From Bacilli bacterium (GTDB lineage Bacteria > Bacillota_I > Bacilli_A > RF39 > UBA660), in the NCBI GenBank assembly GCA_024698845.1, contig JAILQR010000017.1, forward strand, positions 1 to 10,494: a DNA stretch of 10,494 nucleotides. The letters are read 5' to 3'. The position numbers were made by a program, and so were the translations under genes. This document shows positions 7,241 through 10,494 of the stretch, one piece after another. The notes under the pieces were generated by a model. That model did not search any database, was not told the origin of the DNA, and was given only the letters and a program-made list of their open reading frames with translations. Numbering within the stretch: position 1 is the stretch's first letter; the number at the start of each line of letters is the position of its first letter.

Positions 7241-8116
7241 ATGAACAGATTATCAAATAATTTAAAAACTAAATATCGTTTATTTGAAGATGATAATATT
7301 GGAAAGATTTTAGAAGAAATCTTTACATTTAATAGATGTACATCTATTAAATCATCTTCAAAAGATGAAAATTGTAATTTATGTATAGATTTAGAAAGCG
7401 AAAATGAAGGTAAACATTTTCTAGTAAAATATTGTGGTGAAATTCTTTATTTTATAGAATTACCTAATACTTTTAAAATTTATACAATATCATCTGCTAA
7501 TTCATATAACGTAAATATGTTTGAAAAGATGGAAAAAGGATTTGTTGTTAGTAAAATATTTAAAAGATATTCATCTGCATCATCAGATCAAAATCAATTG
7601 ATTAATAGTGAATTTGATGCAAGAAGATATATTTATAGTTATGATACGCTTAAAAACCATTTCAATTCTAAATTACTTTTAGATAATAGTATGCCTTTAA
7701 AAGAATTCTTTAGATTACATAAAACATTCTTTAAAGGTATGGAAGAATATTATGCTGATTATAATTATAGATTTACATCATATTTTACTCCGGCTAATTC
7801 ACCACTTAATAGATATATAAATAAAGATGCTTATATAAGAGGTAATAAAACTATTTTCAATTATAATGATATATCATCATATTATGGTTTTATTACATCT
7901 AATAGTAAGTTATCAGCTATATATTCTACATTTATGGGAGAAAGTAATATGTATAATGAAAAACTTGTAGGTAGTATGGGACCAGAATTACTTGCTAGTG
8001 GGGCATATGGATATTACTATAATTCTAGTGAAGGTAAAGCTGAACTTGATTTAGTTGGTTTAAAAGTATCTAATATAGATGATAATTGTAATAGCGATAT
8101 AAGAAGGGTTAATTAA
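7241..8116 (+). CDS. Protein of unknown function between exporter and popT
   Basis: I do not recognise this 291-residue protein. No signal peptide or membrane segment is evident, so it is probably cytoplasmic. Four of its five cysteines lie in the N-terminal 65 residues: C33, C45 and C48 (a CxxC in ENCNLC) and C65, with C283 near the end. That could be a small metal site or coincidence. Residues 57-85 alternate hydrophobic and polar residues and look like beta strands. The second half is rich in Tyr, Ser and Asn (for example 168-182, 211-216 and 256-262), with little charge clustering. The ATG follows GAGG (7231-7234) by 6 nt and sits 28 bp after the exporter with no terminator between them. 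The stop is only 3 bp before popT. Codon use resembles its neighbours, so it is a real gene. A role linked to the exporter or to lipid-carrier flipping is inference from position only. Confidence 0.85.
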   Translation: MNRLSNNLKTKYRLFEDDNIGKILEEIFTFNRCTSIKSSSKDENCNLCIDLESENEGKHFLVKYCGEILYFIELPNTFKIYTISSANSYNVNMFEKMEKGFVVSKIFKRYSSASSDQNQLINSEFDARRYIYSYDTLKNHFNSKLLLDNSMPLKEFFRLHKTFFKGMEEYYADYNYRFTSYFTPANSPLNRYINKDAYIRGNKTIFNYNDISSYYGFITSNSKLSAIYSTFMGESNMYNEKLVGSMGPELLASGAYGYYYNSSEGKAELDLVGLKVSNIDDNCNSDIRRVN

Positions 8117-8119
8117 TTT

Positions 8120-8980
8120 ATGAAAAATATTATTTTATTTATTAAAGGTTTTATTATGGGAATTGCAAATATTATTCCTGGGGTAAGTGGAGGAACACTT
8201 GCAATTATTCTTGGTATATATGAAGAATTTATTGGTGCTCTTAGTCACTTACTTAAAAATTTCAAAAAGAATTTATTATTTATTGTACCTCTTGGCTTAG
8301 GTATGCTTGCAAGTATTGCAACTATGAGTAATGTGATTGATTATTCATTTAATCATTATCCTGTTGCAACATGTTTATTCTTTGTTGGTCTTGTTATTGG
8401 TGGTATTCCACTACTTACTAAAAAGGTTAAAGGTAAAAAAGATTCAAAACCAATTTATAACTATAGTATATTTGCATGTACATTTGCTTTAGTTATTTGC
8501 ATGGCTTGTTTAGAATTCTTCTCTAAATCTGGATTTAGTGTAAGCTTTAATCATATATCTTTACTTGGATTAATTCTTTTATTCTTAGTTGGTATCTTAG
8601 CTGCTGGTACAATGGTTATTCCAGGTGTTAGTGGATCACTTGTTTTAATGTTAATTGGTTATTATAGACCAGTAATTAAGACTATAAAATCCTTAGTACA
8701 TTTTGAAAATGTTGCTCATAATTTATTACTTGTTGGTGTTTTTGGTTTAGGTATTTTATTTGGTATTATTGCAATATCAAGATTATTTGAATATCTATTT
8801 AAAAAACATGAGACAAAAACATATTATGGAGTATTAGGATTTATTTATGCATCTGTATTTGCTATTCCAATATCTTTATTTGCAACTGAAGTTGTAACAT
8901 TTAAAGTACTTGAAGTATTAGTTGGTATAGTACTTTTAGTTTTTGGAATATTAGTATCGTATAAATTAGGGGAAAAATAA
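8120..8980 (+). CDS. popT: DUF368-family undecaprenyl-phosphate translocase
   Basis: A 286-residue polytopic membrane protein of the DUF368 family. Members (PopT in Vibrio cholerae and Staphylococcus aureus) return the lipid carrier undecaprenyl phosphate to the cytoplasmic face after peptidoglycan or teichoic acid assembly, alongside DedA-family UptA. The family hallmark is seen twice: IIPGVSGGT at 18-26 and VIPGVSGS at 166-173. These are the two halves of an internal inverted repeat, each followed by a helix (IILGIYEEFI and MLIGYYRPVI). About eight hydrophobic segments are visible. The length is normal (270-310). The start ATG is 3 bp past the upstream stop, and a GAAGGG sits 11 nt upstream, so coupling to the previous gene is likely. 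It is the last gene of the operon, ending at a strong terminator. The family is certain; the physiological role is inferred from homologues. Confidence 0.9.
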   Translation: MKNIILFIKGFIMGIANIIPGVSGGTLAIILGIYEEFIGALSHLLKNFKKNLLFIVPLGLGMLASIATMSNVIDYSFNHYPVATCLFFVGLVIGGIPLLTKKVKGKKDSKPIYNYSIFACTFALVICMACLEFFSKSGFSVSFNHISLLGLILLFLVGILAAGTMVIPGVSGSLVLMLIGYYRPVIKTIKSLVHFENVAHNLLLVGVFGLGILFGIIAISRLFEYLFKKHETKTYYGVLGFIYASVFAIPISLFATEVVTFKVLEVLVGIVLLVFGILVSYKLGEK

Positions 8981-9008
8981 AAAGAGTTTTAGATAAAACT
9001 CTTTTTTT
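8979..9008 (+). terminator. Intrinsic terminator of the exporter-popT operon
   Basis: A 12-bp perfect stem (8979-8990 with 8995-9006) has loop AGAT and T9002-9008. It is one of the two longest stems here and overlaps the popT stop. Confidence 0.92.
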
Positions 9009-9014
9009 ATTTCA

Positions 9015-9043
9015 TTGACTTTTTACATGCGTTTATATAAAAT
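9015..9043 (+). promoter_or_regulatory. Promoter of the TtcA-like gene
   Basis: TTGACT (9015-9020, 5 of 6) and TAAAAT (9038-9043, 5 of 6) are separated by 17 bp. The start is near 9050, just before the ribosome site AAAGGGAG (9054-9061). The -35 begins 7 bp after the previous terminator. Its TTG could be mistaken for a start codon of the gene. Confidence 0.65.
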
Positions 9044-9068
9044 TAAGTTTGTCAAAGGGAGTTATAGT

Positions 9069-9893
9069 ATGGAAAAGTATGAAGAAGTAGAAAGAAGTAT
9101 TATTAAGAAGTTTAGAAAAGAAATATGGTGTAAATTTACTAAAGCTGTTCGTGATTTTAAACTTATTAATGATAATGACAAAGTAATGGTATGTATTAGT
9201 GGTGGTAAAGATTCATTCTTACTAGCTAAATGTATTCAAGAGTTAAAAAAACATGGTAAAGTAAAATTTGATGCTATGTTTGTTGTTATGAATCCTGGCT
9301 ATAAAAAAGAAAATGAAGAACTTATTATGAGTAATGCTAAACTTCTTAATATTCCTATTGAGGTTTTTAAAACAGATATTTTTGATGTTGTTTATAAAGT
9401 TCCATCAAAAGCTCCATGTTATTTATGTGCAAGAATGAGAAGAGGTCACTTATATAATAAAGCAAAAGAACTAGGCTGTAATAAAATAGTTTTAGGTCAT
9501 CATTTTGATGATGTTATTGAAACTACATTATTATCTCTATTTTATGGGGCAGAAATTAAAACTATGATGCCAAAACTACATTCTGATAATTTTGAAGGTG
9601 TGGAATTAATAAGACCTATGTGCTATATAAAAGAAGCTGATATTATTTCATGGAAGAATTATAATGAATTAAGATTTTTAAATTGTGCGTGTAAGTTTAC
9701 TGAGAAGGCAGAAATTGATGAAAATGCTAGTAAAAGAAAAATGATGAAGAAGTTAATTAATGAACTTAGAAAAGAAGAAAAAGATATTGATAGAAATATA
9801 TTTAAAGCTTTAGATAATGTTAATTTAAATTGTATACTTGGAACTAAGAAAGATGGAGAATATAAGTCCTTCTTAGATGATTATGATAAATAA
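9069..9893 (+). CDS. ttcA: TtcA-like tRNA 2-thiocytidine biosynthesis ATPase (PP-loop)
   Basis: Adenylates and thiolates a tRNA base; TtcA makes 2-thiocytidine at position 32 using an iron-sulfur cluster. In 274 residues it shows the PP-loop S44-G-G-K-D-S49, C117-YL-C120 followed by ARMRRGHLYN, GHHFDDVIET (143-152), FYGAEIK then MMPKL (158-170), the IRPM block and a cysteine pair C206-A-C208. CxxC plus a later Cys match the cluster ligands of TtcA; the later cysteines are spaced C-x-C rather than the C-x-x-C of the E. coli enzyme. I place the start at ATG 9069, 7 nt after AAAGGGAG. An in-frame TTG at 9015 would add 18 residues but is the -35 box of the promoter, upstream of the predicted transcript start. 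The gene is monocistronic. That the modified base is s2C32 in this lineage is inference; a related PP-loop thiolation target is possible. Confidence 0.86.
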   Translation: MEKYEEVERSIIKKFRKEIWCKFTKAVRDFKLINDNDKVMVCISGGKDSFLLAKCIQELKKHGKVKFDAMFVVMNPGYKKENEELIMSNAKLLNIPIEVFKTDIFDVVYKVPSKAPCYLCARMRRGHLYNKAKELGCNKIVLGHHFDDVIETTLLSLFYGAEIKTMMPKLHSDNFEGVELIRPMCYIKEADIISWKNYNELRFLNCACKFTEKAEIDENASKRKMMKKLINELRKEEKDIDRNIFKALDNVNLNCILGTKKDGEYKSFLDDYDK

Positions 9894-9922
9894 AAAATAT
9901 CAACTTAAGTTGATATTTTTTT
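9892..9922 (+). terminator. Intrinsic terminator of the TtcA-like gene
   Basis: A 13-bp perfect stem (9892-9904 with 9909-9921) has loop TTAA and a T-run to 9922. Its core is a fully palindromic 18-mer. The AT-rich outer pairs form an A-tract facing a T-tract, but the next gene is also on the + strand, so bidirectional use is not needed. Confidence 0.9.
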
Positions 9923-9943
9923 ATGTACTAAACTAAGAGTAGA

Positions 9944-9973
9944 TTTACATTATATGTTATTTATTTGTATAAT
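9944..9973 (+). promoter_or_regulatory. Promoter of the XRE regulator gene
   Basis: TTTACA (9944-9949, 5 of 6) and TATAAT (9968-9973) with an 18-bp spacer. The start is near 9980, just ahead of a strong AGGAGG (9986-9991). Confidence 0.6.
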
Positions 9974-9997
9974 AATTATAAGAATAGGAGGAAGTTT

Positions 9998-10494
9998 ATG
10001 AACTATGATAAAATAGGAGAGTTTATAGCTGATAATAGAAAAAATAAAAACTTTACTCAAAAAGAACTTGCAAAAAAACTAGGTGTTACTGATAAAGCTG
10101 TATCAAAATGGGAAAGAGGGTTAGGCTGTCCTGATGTTTCTATCTTAGAGGTTCTTGCTAAAGAATTAGATGTATCTGTTTTAGAAATATTAAAGGGAAG
10201 AAAAATAGAAAATGAGGTTATAAATATTACAGAAGCAGATGATTACATTAAAGAATCTTTTAAGGTGTCTAAGGACATAACAAAAAATAATATTTTTGAT
10301 ATGATGTCAAAAGTAATTTTTGTATTAGTGTTATTTATATCCATGTTATTTACTGCTTTATCCATTTGTAATTATATTAATGCATCTAAGGGAGAGGTAA
10401 TTGCTATTGATGATTTTTATATTGAAAAGAACAAAGAAGAGTTAGAAAGATTAAAAAATAATATTGAACTAATAAAAAATGCTAGAAGTATATT
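9998..10494 (+). CDS. XRE-family regulator with a transmembrane segment (3' partial)
   Basis: The reading frame is open from ATG 9998 to the window end, giving 165 residues; the C-terminus is missing. Residues about 5-62 are a Cro/C1-type helix-turn-helix: IGEFIADNRKNKNFTQKELA, then LGVTDKAVSKWERG with the typical KWERG turn and the PDVS block, ending LDVSVLEILKG (57-67). After a linker, a hydrophobic stretch at about 105-125 (VIFVLVLFISMLFTALSI) forms one membrane helix, followed by a Glu/Lys-rich region (about 142-165) that may begin a coiled coil or extracytoplasmic domain. This HTH-plus-membrane-helix layout is common in Firmicutes, where the regulator often controls nearby genes; these would lie beyond the window. 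AGGAGG lies 6 nt before the ATG, and the gene has its own promoter. Ligand and targets are unknown. Confidence 0.9.
   Translation, partial: MNYDKIGEFIADNRKNKNFTQKELAKKLGVTDKAVSKWERGLGCPDVSILEVLAKELDVSVLEILKGRKIENEVINITEADDYIKESFKVSKDITKNNIFDMMSKVIFVLVLFISMLFTALSICNYINASKGEVIAIDDFYIEKNKEELERLKNNIELIKNARSI

Noticed and set aside
1..10494. tRNA, rRNA, CRISPR array, insertion sequence or prophage signal
   Set aside because: No clover-leaf-like stretch, spaced direct repeats, transposase or terminal repeats were seen. The gaps are at most about 105 bp and are explained by terminators and promoters.

Overview
The window looks like an ordinary chromosomal stretch from a very AT-rich, low-GC Bacillota. 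Evidence for this is strong AGGAGG-type ribosome sites, sigma-A-like promoters (TTGAnn / TATAAT), AGA as the dominant arginine codon, A/T-ending codons throughout, and gene families typical of Bacilli or Clostridia. Trp is TGG wherever it occurs, and the one TGA (5426-5428) works as a stop, so I see no sign of mycoplasma code 4. A gut-associated uncultured Bacilli or Erysipelotrichia-type lineage is my guess; the sequence alone does not settle it.

All genes are on the + strand and no gene-free stretch exceeds about 105 bp. Layout: (1) 2-178, the C-terminal end of an unidentified membrane protein with a long lysine-rich tail; (2) dtd, D-aminoacyl-tRNA deacylase; (3) ldh, L-lactate dehydrogenase; (4) a LysR-family regulator; (5) a MutT-like Nudix hydrolase; (6) a run of four genes: a heterodimeric ABC exporter of the TM287/288 type (730 and 595 aa, overlapping by ATGA), an unrecognised 291-aa protein, and a DUF368/PopT-family undecaprenyl-phosphate translocase; (7) a TtcA-like tRNA thiolation enzyme; (8) the 5' part of an XRE regulator with a membrane segment, cut by the window end.

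Genes 1-5 and 7 are single transcription units. Each ends in a hairpin plus T-tract, and each following gene has its own promoter within the next 20-60 bp. Terminator and next promoter are so tightly packed that a -35 box can lie inside or against the upstream terminator. The only multi-gene operon runs from a near-consensus promoter at 3183-3211 to the terminator at 8979-9008. It combines a probable drug or lipid-type exporter with a lipid-carrier flippase, which suggests an envelope theme, and includes one protein of unknown function translationally close to the flippase gene.

I found no RNA genes, mobile elements, CRISPR arrays or riboswitches. No clearly new biological system is visible; the best lead is the 291-aa unknown protein in the exporter-popT operon.
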